From JBNLBT01 sp050303435 (GTDB taxonomy: Bacteria; Pseudomonadota; Gammaproteobacteria; Xanthomonadales; Marinicellaceae): a stretch of DNA of 14,243 nucleotides. The translations under genes were made by a program, and so were the position numbers. Of this stretch, positions 4,945 to 11,523 are shown in pieces; the stretch's first letter is position 1; every line of letters begins with the position of its first letter. The notes below the pieces were generated by a model. That model saw nothing but the letters and a program-made list of their open reading frames with translations, made no database searches and was not told where the DNA came from. The stretch is from assembly GCA_050303435.1 (NCBI GenBank), contig JBNLBT010000085.1, positions 1-14,243 of the forward strand, in the 5' to 3' direction.

Positions 4945-5308
4945 TTCGATCTGTCCTTTTACGACAGATGGCGAAGCCATCAGGAACGCAAGTTCCCATC
5001 CAGTAAAAGACGTGCAAGGGTCTTAAAACATTGCAACCGACCTCGGTGCAGCGGCGCAGGCAGGCGCCATGAATGTCACCCGGACGTGTCGGCACAACGA
5101 CCGCAACGCTTCAATCCATGCAATGGGCATGGTTTCTGTGTGTGGCTCGGCCAATGACGGCTGGCGCGGGTTTGCCCGCGCGCCGTGGGGTGTGCAGCGC
5201 TGCGAGACGCAGGGCGTGTGATTCGACAGGGCGGTCGAATCGCAGCGGGCACACCACACCCGGCTTGATTCCGAGACTCCCGCGTTGTGGTCGTGAGGCG
5301 GTTTTTTT
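4945..5308 (+). ncRNA. Highly structured non-coding RNA region with a pseudoknot
   Basis: No protein gene fits here, but paired elements follow one another. ATCTGTC-CTTTTAC-GACAGAT (4949-4969) has a loop complementary over 7 bp to GTAAAAG (5003-5009), a pseudoknot. GGAAC-GCAA-GTTCC (4983-4996) has a GNRA tetraloop. Further hairpins are GGCGC/GCGCC (5053-5068), CCATGC/GCATGG (5116-5132) and GCGCGGG-TTTG-CCCGCGC (5164-5181). A nested element has three helices: GGTGTGC/GCACACC (5189-5195 with 5249-5255), CGCTGC/GCAGCG (5198-5203 with 5242-5247), and GATTCGAC/GTCGAATC (5220-5241). Seven T follow at 5302-5308 behind a weak stem. It was not recognised as tmRNA, RNase P RNA, 6S or SRP RNA. Boundaries are uncertain; it may be continuous with the tRNA-like units. 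Confidence 0.5.
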
Positions 5309-5315
5309 AATTTGA

Positions 5316-5374
5316 GATGCAGGCGATCAAAGGGATCGCATGCATCGGGCGTTGGCGGGATGGCCCGCGAACGC
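5316..5374 (+). other. Two long hairpins after the structured RNA
   Basis: The first is GATGCA-G-GCGATC (5316-5328) pairing with GATCGC-A-TGCATC (5334-5346): 12 pairs with one G-A mismatch and a 5-nt loop. The second, 2 nt later, is GCGTT-G-GCGGG (5349-5359) pairing with CCCGC-G-AACGC (5364-5374): 10 pairs with one G-G mismatch and a 4-nt loop. Neither is followed by a T-run. They continue the series of RNA hairpins towards the slipin gene. Confidence 0.45.
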
Positions 5375-5408
5375 TGCAGGCAGGTGGCGTGGAGGTAATC
5401 AATGAGGC

Positions 5409-5436
5409 GGGCGCGTGCGTTGCATGCGCCCATTTT
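5409..5436 (+). terminator. Candidate terminator of the structured RNA
   Basis: GGGCGCGTGC (5409-5418) pairs with GCATGCGCCC (5422-5431): ten pairs with one G-U and a GTT triloop. It is followed by ATTTT (5432-5436). The T-run is short, but the stem is strong. The right arm overlaps the -35 of the likely slipin promoter. Confidence 0.45.
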
Positions 5437-5448
5437 AGAACGTATTTA
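5420..5448 (+). promoter_or_regulatory. Candidate promoter of the slipin gene
   Basis: TTGCAT (5420-5425) and TATTTA (5443-5448) are spaced by 17 bp. The predicted start is near 5455, about 65 nt before the slipin ATG. The -35 lies inside the terminator-like hairpin at 5409-5431. Confidence 0.4.
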
Positions 5449-5521
5449 AACAATGCAAATTCAATGAGAATAACTTAGCAAAGGCGCCGATGCCAGGCAT
5501 GGGTGCCACAGGAGAAGACCG

Positions 5522-6655
5522 ATGACTATCAGAAAAAGAATCGTGATTGCAGAAAACGAACGCGGCCTGGTGTTTCGAGACCGGCAGTTTGTGGCGTGCC
5601 TGAAACCCGGCGTCGAATATTTTTGGGATCCGCGCAATCGCATCCAGGTGCGGGTGTTTGATGTCACCCGTGCGGAAGTGAACGATGCGAATGTGTTGAA
5701 CTGGCTGAAAGGCCGTGCCGATTTGATTGGCGTGTACTTTGATGAAGTGCGCACCAATGAAAATCAGGTGGCGTTGATTCGCTGCGATGGGCAGTTCATC
5801 GATTTGCTGGCACCGCAGTCGCGCAAAGTGTACTGGTCAGAACCGCTGTGCGTTGAGGCTGAGATCATCGACATCGCCGCGCAACCGCGCATCGATGCGG
5901 CCACCGTGCGCGTGTTGCGCAAAGCCCTGGCCAAAGGCGTGCTGGGGCAGGGCGTGCTGGTCAAGCAGATCAACAGCCAGTGCGTGGGTCTGTTGTCGAT
6001 CGACGGCGTGCACAGCGAAGTGTTGCCGGCTGGGACACACGCCTACTGGCGCTTCAACCGGGCCATCGACATCGTCGAGGTTGACACCCGCGTGCAGAAC
6101 ATGGAAATCAGTGGCCAGGAAATCCTGACGCGCGATAAAGTGTCTCTGCGGGTGAATTTGTCTGCGGCATTTCGCATCAGCGATGCCTTGGCGATGGTGC
6201 AGCAATTGTCCGACAGCAAGGCGTTTTTGTACACCGAATTACAACTGGCTGTGCGCAAAGCCATCGGCGGCAAAAACCTGGACGCCCTGTTGGCGGACAA
6301 ATCAGCAATCGACACTCAGGTGTGTGCCTGGGTGCGCAAGTCTCTGGACGGTCTGGGCTTGCAATTGCTGGATGTGGGCCTGAAAGACGTCATCTTACCC
6401 GGTGACATGAAAGCCATTTTGAATCAGGTGGTGGAGGCGGAAAAAGCCGCCAAAGCCAACGTCATCAAACGGCGTGAGGAAACCGCGGCCACACGCTCTT
6501 TGCTGAACACCGCGAAGTTGATGGACCAGTCCCCGACTTTGCGGCGTCTGAAAGAACTGGAGACTTTGGAAAAAGTCTCTGACAAAGTGGCGTCCATGAC
6601 CGTGTTTGGCGGGATCGAATCCCTGTTGCAGGATGTGATCAAAGTGCGTCAATGA
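5522..6655 (+). CDS. Slipin-type SPFH/Band-7 protein
   Basis: The 377-aa protein starts at the ATG at 5522 after a good ribosome binding site (AGGAGA, 5511-5516). The N-terminal part (VIAENERGLVFRDRQFVACL, then KPGVEYFW) is a slipin-like leader repeat. The SPFH/Band-7 domain spans about 150-320 (GVHSEVLPAGTHAYWRFN, then VEVDTRVQNMEISGQEILTR, KVSLRVNLSAAFRI, and LLDVGLKDVILPGDMKAILN). Residues about 308-350 (VEAEKAAKANVIKRREETAA..) form the usual SPFH alpha-helical, coiled-coil-prone tail, which promotes oligomerisation. No N-terminal membrane hairpin is visible, unlike stomatin, so it may be peripheral or cytosolic. Known family context: long slipins of this kind occur in RtcB/RtcR RNA repair operons, where a cognate tRNA-like RNA has been proposed. 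Here two tRNA-like RNAs lie about 580 bp upstream, but no repair enzyme is in the window. Function as an RNA-associated scaffold is inference. Confidence 0.88.
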   Translation: MTIRKRIVIAENERGLVFRDRQFVACLKPGVEYFWDPRNRIQVRVFDVTRAEVNDANVLNWLKGRADLIGVYFDEVRTNENQVALIRCDGQFIDLLAPQSRKVYWSEPLCVEAEIIDIAAQPRIDAATVRVLRKALAKGVLGQGVLVKQINSQCVGLLSIDGVHSEVLPAGTHAYWRFNRAIDIVEVDTRVQNMEISGQEILTRDKVSLRVNLSAAFRISDALAMVQQLSDSKAFLYTELQLAVRKAIGGKNLDALLADKSAIDTQVCAWVRKSLDGLGLQLLDVGLKDVILPGDMKAILNQVVEAEKAAKANVIKRREETAATRSLLNTAKLMDQSPTLRRLKELETLEKVSDKVASMTVFGGIESLLQDVIKVRQ

Positions 6656-6658
6656 ATG

Positions 6659-6693
6659 CAGCCCGTACAGGCCTGGCCTGTGCGGGCTGTTTT
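6659..6693 (+). terminator. Rho-independent terminator of the slipin gene
   Basis: CAGCCCGTACAGG (6659-6671) pairs with CCTGTGCGGGCTG (6677-6689): 13 pairs with one G-U and loop CCTGG. TTTT (6690-6693) follows. It starts 3 nt after the stop codon. Confidence 0.85.
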
Positions 6694-6725
6694 GTATTCA
6701 GCGCATGGATAACTAATGCCGCGGT

Positions 6726-7319
6726 TCAGGACGAGCGGTAGCGGTCATTCAGGCCCAGCCCGGCGCGGATCATCGGGGTGATTTTTTGCAACCGGTTTTG
6801 ACGCGTGTCGGCGCGTTTGGCCTCTGCGATGTACGCACTGTATTCCTTTTGTTTGTAGGGCGTCAGTGCCTTGAAGGCGTCGTTCAGTGTCTTGTCCTGT
6901 GCCAATGCAGCGGCCAGTTCCTCTGCCGGTTTGGCGACTTGTTTCTGCAGGGCAACCACCCGGCCCGCGCGGTGATTTTCTATGCTGGCGGCGATGTAGT
7001 TCTTGAACAGGGCGGCATCCGGAGCGCTGTCCTGTGTGAAGCGCCATTGGCGCATGGCCTGGGTTTTGCCGGGTTGTGCATTGATCAGCACGCCGGCCGG
7101 ATCCTCCAGCAAGGCGCCCTGATGGAACCACACCGCGGCGTGGTGCTTGAACGCCGCCAGGCCGATCAGGTTCTGTCCGTCCAGGGTGTAGGTCGGCGCG
7201 CCCCATTTAATGGTTTCCTGCAAACCCTGTTGCAGCAATTGCGCGCGCAAGGCGTGCAGCTGCGCGCCCCATTCGGGGTGTTTTTGCACATAGGTTTCGA
7301 AGGGATCGGGTGTGTTCAT
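6726..7319 (-). CDS. YdeI/OmpD-associated (OmdA) protein with DUF1801 domain
   Basis: The 197-aa protein starts at the ATG at 7319 (MNTPDPFETYVQKHPEW); the frame is open further upstream, but family similarity begins here. Residues 1-110 are a DUF1801/YdhG-like domain with the typical ETIKWGAPTYTLDGQNL. Residues about 135-190 carry the OmdA signature (LTPYKQKEYSAYIAEAKRAD.., then RLQKITPMIRAGLGLND). The family is small, cytoplasmic and poorly understood; some members are named for bacteriocin protection or OmpD association in enterobacteria, and that role should not be assumed here. The promoter at 7329-7357 would start the transcript only 2-4 nt before the ATG, so the mRNA is probably leaderless. 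The gene lies downstream of, and is separated by a strong terminator from, the beta-helix protein gene. Confidence 0.88.
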   Translation of the reverse strand: MNTPDPFETYVQKHPEWGAQLHALRAQLLQQGLQETIKWGAPTYTLDGQNLIGLAAFKHHAAVWFHQGALLEDPAGVLINAQPGKTQAMRQWRFTQDSAPDAALFKNYIAASIENHRAGRVVALQKQVAKPAEELAAALAQDKTLNDAFKALTPYKQKEYSAYIAEAKRADTRQNRLQKITPMIRAGLGLNDRYRSS

Positions 7320-7328
7320 GACCGCCCC

Positions 7329-7357
7329 ATGATACGGGATCGCGGGGTGTGTTGCAA
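7329..7357 (-). promoter_or_regulatory. Promoter of the YdeI-like gene, probably leaderless
   Basis: On the minus strand, TTGCAA (plus 7352-7357) and TATCAT (plus 7329-7334) are spaced by exactly 17 bp. Transcription should start at about 7321-7323, immediately before the ATG at 7319. Confidence 0.5.
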
Positions 7358-7362
7358 TTGAC

Positions 7363-7404
7363 AAAAAAACGGCGGCGCGTTTCAGGGCACCTAAACGCAC
7401 CGCC
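7363..7404 (-). terminator. Rho-independent terminator of the beta-helix protein gene
   Basis: Read on the minus strand, GGCGGTGCGTTT pairs with AAACGCGCCGCC (12 pairs with one U-G; plus 7393-7404 with 7371-7382) around a 10-nt loop. It is followed after one base by seven T (plus 7363-7369). It begins 9 nt after the stop codon. Confidence 0.9.
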
Positions 7405-7412
7405 CAAAGGCA

Positions 7413-8921
7413 TCAATCGTCGAAATCGTGGGCGTATATGACGTCCGGAATGGACTGTTCAAAGGCGCCGATGTCGCAGCGCGGCAGGCCGTCGGCGTTG
7501 CCGTCCTGAAAGCGGTCTTCGCCGCGTTGGTCGGTGTTCAGGATCAAGCCGGTTTCGTCGCTGCAGCCGGTCGGATCGCCGCCGTCGATCAGCGCGCTGC
7601 CGGCGTTGGGCGCGCGCGTCGGTGTGGGGCCGCCGTTGTCGGTCAGGCCATCCAGCTGTGGGTCAATGGCGCCGCCGGCGCCGCTGTCACCGGACAAGTC
7701 GTTGCCGGCCAGCGTGAGCCCACAGCCGGCCACATCGCCGATGAAATTGTAATCGTCTGAGTTGCCATTGCCGCTGCAATCCGGCCCGGCGCCGCCGTTG
7801 AGTGTTTGATTGTCTGCCAGCACGGTGTTTCTGATCAGCACACCGCTGTTGAAAAACAACCCGCCGCCGCTGCCGCCGACGTCTTCGGCGTTGGCGATGT
7901 TGCGGGTGATGGTGCTGTTGAGGATTGCGGTGAATTCGCCACTGAACGAGCGCAGGTACAGGCCGCCGCCTTCGTTGCCGGCGCGGTTGCCGTCGATGGT
8001 TGAATTGATCACCACGTGGGTGCCGTTGGACGAATAGATGGCGCCGCCGCGCTGCTCTGACGTGTTGTCGGCCAGGGTGGTGTTTTCAATGCGCATGACG
8101 CCGCCTTCCTGGATGTTGAAAATGGCGCCGCCGCGCAGGGCCGATTGATTCAATTCAAACAGCGAGTCGGTGACGCTCAGATTGATCACCGAGCCGATGG
8201 CCTTGCGCAGCGAGATGGCGCCGCCGTTGCCACTGCTTTTGTTGTTGATGAAGAGGCTGCGCAGGATGGTGGCATCGATCTGCCCGGGGCCTTCGCTGCT
8301 GGCGTCCAGATCAATGGCACCGCCGGTGCCATTGGTGACCGCGTTGTTGCTGAATACGCAGTCTTCAATCAGCAGCGTGCGCCCACTCGCGTCGCCTTTG
8401 AACACCACCGCGCCGCCGCCATTGGAGGCGCTGTGAGAGTCGATGAGGCAATTGCGCAGGGTCAGATTGGCCGGCTCATCCATGCGCACTGCGGCGCCGT
8501 AGGCACCGCCGTCCAGCAGCTGCATGTTTTCGACGCGCAGTTCGGCGTCGCTGACGAGAATCGGACTGGTGTCATTGCCTTGCAGGCCGATCTGAGCACC
8601 GACGGGGGCAAGAATTTCCAGCGCTTCGGTGACCGCCGGCAAGCCGTTGACGCTGACGTCAATGACGGCGTTCAGTGGCAGGCCGTCGAACTCAATGACG
8701 TCGCTGCCGACCGCGCCGGCGCCGCATTCTCCGGCACTGCCGCCCGAGGCCGAGTTGTTGTTGGCGGCCAGAATGGCCTCGCGCAGCGTGCATTCGCCGT
8801 CGTTGTCAATCAGTGTGCCGGTGCTGTTGACTGTGATGGTGGCGGCGCGGGCCGTGGCCTGGCACAGACCCAGCGCGAGCAGCGCGATCAAGAGGGCATG
8901 GGTTGCGGTTGTTCTGTTCAT
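7413..8921 (-). CDS. Secreted parallel beta-helix protein, choice-of-anchor-Q type
   Basis: The 502-aa protein starts at the ATG at 8921 after GGGAGAGG. Residues 1-26 are a signal peptide (LLIALLALGLCQATARA). Near the N-terminus lies the typical ECTLREAILAANN (about 41-53). The middle is a Gly/Asn-rich right-handed beta-helix with repeated turns containing GGA (GGAIDLDAS, GGAISLRK, GGAIFNIQ, GGAIYSSNG, GGGLYLRS, GGGLFFNS), as in polymorphic outer-membrane-protein and pectate-lyase-like folds. The C-terminal third has the choice-of-anchor-Q pattern (LDGLTDNGGPTPTRAPNAGS, ALIDGGDPTGC.., DQRG.., CDIGAFEQ). It ends in IPDVIYAHDFDD, resembling the short FD/FE tails seen on exported proteins of this bacterial group, perhaps a sorting signal. 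It is likely extracellular or surface-bound; no enzymatic residues were identified. It follows the kinase gene by 109 bp on the same strand. Confidence 0.9.
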   Translation of the reverse strand: MNRTTATHALLIALLALGLCQATARAATITVNSTGTLIDNDGECTLREAILAANNNSASGGSAGECGAGAVGSDVIEFDGLPLNAVIDVSVNGLPAVTEALEILAPVGAQIGLQGNDTSPILVSDAELRVENMQLLDGGAYGAAVRMDEPANLTLRNCLIDSHSASNGGGAVVFKGDASGRTLLIEDCVFSNNAVTNGTGGAIDLDASSEGPGQIDATILRSLFINNKSSGNGGAISLRKAIGSVINLSVTDSLFELNQSALRGGAIFNIQEGGVMRIENTTLADNTSEQRGGAIYSSNGTHVVINSTIDGNRAGNEGGGLYLRSFSGEFTAILNSTITRNIANAEDVGGSGGGLFFNSGVLIRNTVLADNQTLNGGAGPDCSGNGNSDDYNFIGDVAGCGLTLAGNDLSGDSGAGGAIDPQLDGLTDNGGPTPTRAPNAGSALIDGGDPTGCSDETGLILNTDQRGEDRFQDGNADGLPRCDIGAFEQSIPDVIYAHDFDD

Positions 8922-9030
8922 GGGACCTCTCCCTGTGTTGATACAACCCCTTAAACAAGAAATCGAGTGAATGACGACAGGTCGGGTGAATTTTTTATCT
9001 TCAGACAGGCCGGGCAAGGGCCGTTGCGGT

Positions 9031-11523
9031 TTATTCAGAATCGTTGACTGCCGTCTCGATCGGGGCCATGCGGTGTTGCAGCAGCAGGTCATTGAGCTCC
9101 CTGGAGTTGACCCCGTGCGCGCGCAGTTTGTCCAGCCACGGGTGGGCCTGGTCGATGTGGCCGGTGTGCAGCAGGGCGGTGGCCATGGTCAGTACGTAGT
9201 AAATGCTGTCGGAGGATTTTTCCACCACCGGACGGATCGCTTCAAGCGCCAGCAGCCGCTTGCTGCGCGCGGCGTCGTGCAGGCCCAGTCCGGCGTCGAT
9301 GTTGGCGGCTTGCATCAGGTCCATGCTGTAGTCATTGGCCGCCGAGTCGTTGCCCGGATCCAGGGCCACCAGATCGGCGGATATGGCCAGGCTCTTGCCG
9401 CTGTATTCACGCGCCAGGGGCACGTCGTCGGCGGCCAGCAGGACTTCGGTCATGAGATTGTATGAATAGGCCAGTTCGCGTTTGAAATTGCGGTTTTCCG
9501 GTGACCGCAGGCCCAGGCGTTGCCCCATTTCGATGGCTTTGTCCAGCGCCTCGCGGGCGCCGGCATGATCGTCCTGTTCGAGCAGAAAAAAAGCCATGTT
9601 GTTGTGCAGCACGCGCAGGTTGTTGTGCAAATCAATGCGTGTGTTCTGCAAGTCCACCGCCTGCTCGCCGATGCGCAGCGCGGTGCGCAGGGCATCAAGG
9701 CCCAGCGACAACGTGCCGTAATCCAGCTGATACCAGGCCATCGCCTGGTGCGATTGACTCAGGTATTTGTGCCAGTTGTGCACGTCGTCCGGTTTGCGCT
9801 GCAGGTTGGCTTGACTCAATTCAATCGATTCTTCAATGAAGCGCAGCGCCTGTTCGCCGGAAGCGTTTTCCAGGTGGTGCCAGGCCAGCAGGTTCAGTGT
9901 TTCCCACAAATTAAAGGCGTTGTCCGCCGGGGCCATGGCGCGCGCGTTGGCCAGCGCCGTGTGCAATTCCGCTTCGGCTTCGTCCAGGCGATTCTGCTGC
10001 GTTAATATGGTGCTCAACAAGGCGCCGATTTTGGCCAGTTTGCCCAGACGCAGGGCGCGGTATTCGGGGGCGTCGCGCAGATGATCCAGGCTGGCGCGCC
10101 CGGCCAGCAGCGCCTGTTGCGCGTCCTGGTGCAGTTTCAGATCCATCAGGACGCGGGCGATCTGCACGTAGTTCTGTGCCTTGTGCCAGTGAAATTGCGG
10201 GTCGTCGACGCGGCCTTCGAATTGGCGCAGATGCGCCAGAGACTGTTCGGTGATGTCCAGCAGCAGATCGGTCTTGCCCATGTTGTCGAGTTTTTCATAC
10301 AGGTTTTGCAGCATGAAATTGAGCAGCCCGTCGGAGGCATTGCGGGCCTGCTCGGCGCGGATTTTCTGCTGGCGGATGTCGTGGGTGTATTTCAACGAGA
10401 AGCCGATGGCGGTCGCACACAACAGCAGGGCCACGGCGGTCAGGCCTTTGTGTCGGCGAATGCTCTTGCCCAGCACGTGACCGATGCGGTTGCTCTTCTC
10501 CGCGATCGGCAGGCCATGCATCAGGCTGTACAGGTCGTTTTTCAGGGCCGTGATGCTGGCGTAGCGCCGCTCCACGCGCCGCTGCAGGCACAATTCAATC
10601 ACCCGGTGCACATCGGCGGGCAGCGCGCGGGCAAATTCCTCATCGGCGTGAAACGGGTGGCGCGCCGGCGATTCAGCGCACACATCGGTGAGGGCCTGTT
10701 GCTGCAGGCCTTTGAGCAGCAGGTACAGCATCGCGCCGCAGGCGTAGACGTCCACGCGCGCGTCGATGGCCTGCCCCTGCAGTTGTTCCGGGGCCATGAA
10801 ACCCGGGGTGCCGAACGCGGCATTCACCGGGTGTTCCTGCCAGCGCTGTGGATTGACCGAGATGCCAAAATCGACCAGCACCGGCGTGACGATGCCGTGG
10901 CGGTGTTCCACCAGGATGTTGCCGGGTTTGATGTCCATGTGCACGATGTGGTGCTCGTGGATGTACTCCAGCGCTTCACAGATTTTCAACATCAGCGCCA
11001 GCACTTCGTTGCGTGTGCACGGCTGTGTTTTGACGTGGGCATCCAGTGTCGGGCCGTCGATGTATTCCAGGGCCAGCCACGGCCGCCCGTCCTCGCTGTG
11101 GCCGGCGTCCAGGATGGGCACAATGTACGGGTGGCGCAGGTCCGCCAGAATCTGCATTTCCTGCAGGAACTGCTGGCGGGAAAAATGCTGCCCGCTGTGC
11201 GCGTGCAGAAATTTGATCACCACGGTTTTCTGATACAGACCGTCGGCGCGTTTGGCCAGATAAATCTCGCTTTGACCGCCTTCGGCGATTTTTTCCAGCA
11301 AGCGGTAGCGTTGCAAATCGGCGGCCTGAATGGTTGGGGGTTGGTCAAAAACGTTGTGCAACAATTGGTCCAGTTGCTGGCCGATTTGCGCTTGAATCAG
11401 GGGCCGGTCAGCGGCCATCAGGCCGTCGGCCTTGAGCGCGCGCATCAGTTCTTCGCCGTGCAACTGGGGATTGGATTCGATGAAGGCCTGAATTTTATCC
11501 CAGTCTTCGAACGGCTCACTCAT
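9031..11523 (-). CDS. Membrane Ser/Thr protein kinase with TPR-like sensor domain
   Basis: The 830-aa protein starts at the ATG at 11523, overlapping the sigma-factor stop by 4 bp. Residues 1-70 are a short N-terminal extension. The kinase domain spans about 73-335: glycine loop IAEGGQSEIY (79-88), ATP-binding Lys104 in VVIK, helix-C Glu122, catalytic loop VHMDIKPGNIL with Asp197, Lys199 and Asn202, DFG at 218-220, and APE at 244-246. The usual HRD arginine is Met196. One transmembrane helix lies at about 360-379 (GLTAVALLLCATAIGFSLKY), and the remaining about 450 residues are helical TPR-like repeats. As the kinase is N-terminal, it should be cytoplasmic with the TPR part outside the membrane. 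It is co-encoded with an ECF sigma factor and is probably its activating kinase, by analogy with PknT/EcfP; this is inference. No anti-sigma factor is present. Confidence 0.92.
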   Translation of the reverse strand: MSEPFEDWDKIQAFIESNPQLHGEELMRALKADGLMAADRPLIQAQIGQQLDQLLHNVFDQPPTIQAADLQRYRLLEKIAEGGQSEIYLAKRADGLYQKTVVIKFLHAHSGQHFSRQQFLQEMQILADLRHPYIVPILDAGHSEDGRPWLALEYIDGPTLDAHVKTQPCTRNEVLALMLKICEALEYIHEHHIVHMDIKPGNILVEHRHGIVTPVLVDFGISVNPQRWQEHPVNAAFGTPGFMAPEQLQGQAIDARVDVYACGAMLYLLLKGLQQQALTDVCAESPARHPFHADEEFARALPADVHRVIELCLQRRVERRYASITALKNDLYSLMHGLPIAEKSNRIGHVLGKSIRRHKGLTAVALLLCATAIGFSLKYTHDIRQQKIRAEQARNASDGLLNFMLQNLYEKLDNMGKTDLLLDITEQSLAHLRQFEGRVDDPQFHWHKAQNYVQIARVLMDLKLHQDAQQALLAGRASLDHLRDAPEYRALRLGKLAKIGALLSTILTQQNRLDEAEAELHTALANARAMAPADNAFNLWETLNLLAWHHLENASGEQALRFIEESIELSQANLQRKPDDVHNWHKYLSQSHQAMAWYQLDYGTLSLGLDALRTALRIGEQAVDLQNTRIDLHNNLRVLHNNMAFFLLEQDDHAGAREALDKAIEMGQRLGLRSPENRNFKRELAYSYNLMTEVLLAADDVPLAREYSGKSLAISADLVALDPGNDSAANDYSMDLMQAANIDAGLGLHDAARSKRLLALEAIRPVVEKSSDSIYYVLTMATALLHTGHIDQAHPWLDKLRAHGVNSRELNDLLLQHRMAPIETAVNDSE

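Noticed and set aside
4970..4978. GGCGAAGCC resembling the Ro-binding GNCGAAN(0-1)G motif of Y RNAs
   Set aside because: It closes on itself as a GAA-triloop hairpin, there is no Ro/TROVE gene in the window, and the motif is short.
4941..5015. Possible third tRNA-like unit, with GCACTTC pairing 6 of 7 with GACGTGC and a CTTTTAC loop resembling a Lys anticodon loop
   Set aside because: No D arm or T arm is present, and the loop is better explained by the pseudoknot with 5003-5009.
4636..5157. Short open frames of 60-89 codons across the tRNA-like and structured RNA region
   Set aside because: They run through cloverleaf and hairpin arms, have no family similarity or ribosome binding site, and overlap one another in different frames.
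5162..5175. TGGCGCGGGTTTGC resembling a sigma-54 promoter of the kind controlled by RtcR
   Set aside because: The GG-to-GC spacing is one base short of the consensus, and the bases are better explained as a perfect hairpin (5164-5181).
8145..8954. 269-codon open frame antisense to the beta-helix gene
   Set aside because: It is a shadow frame, rich in Ala/Val with no domain; the minus-strand gene has a signal peptide, repeats and a terminator.
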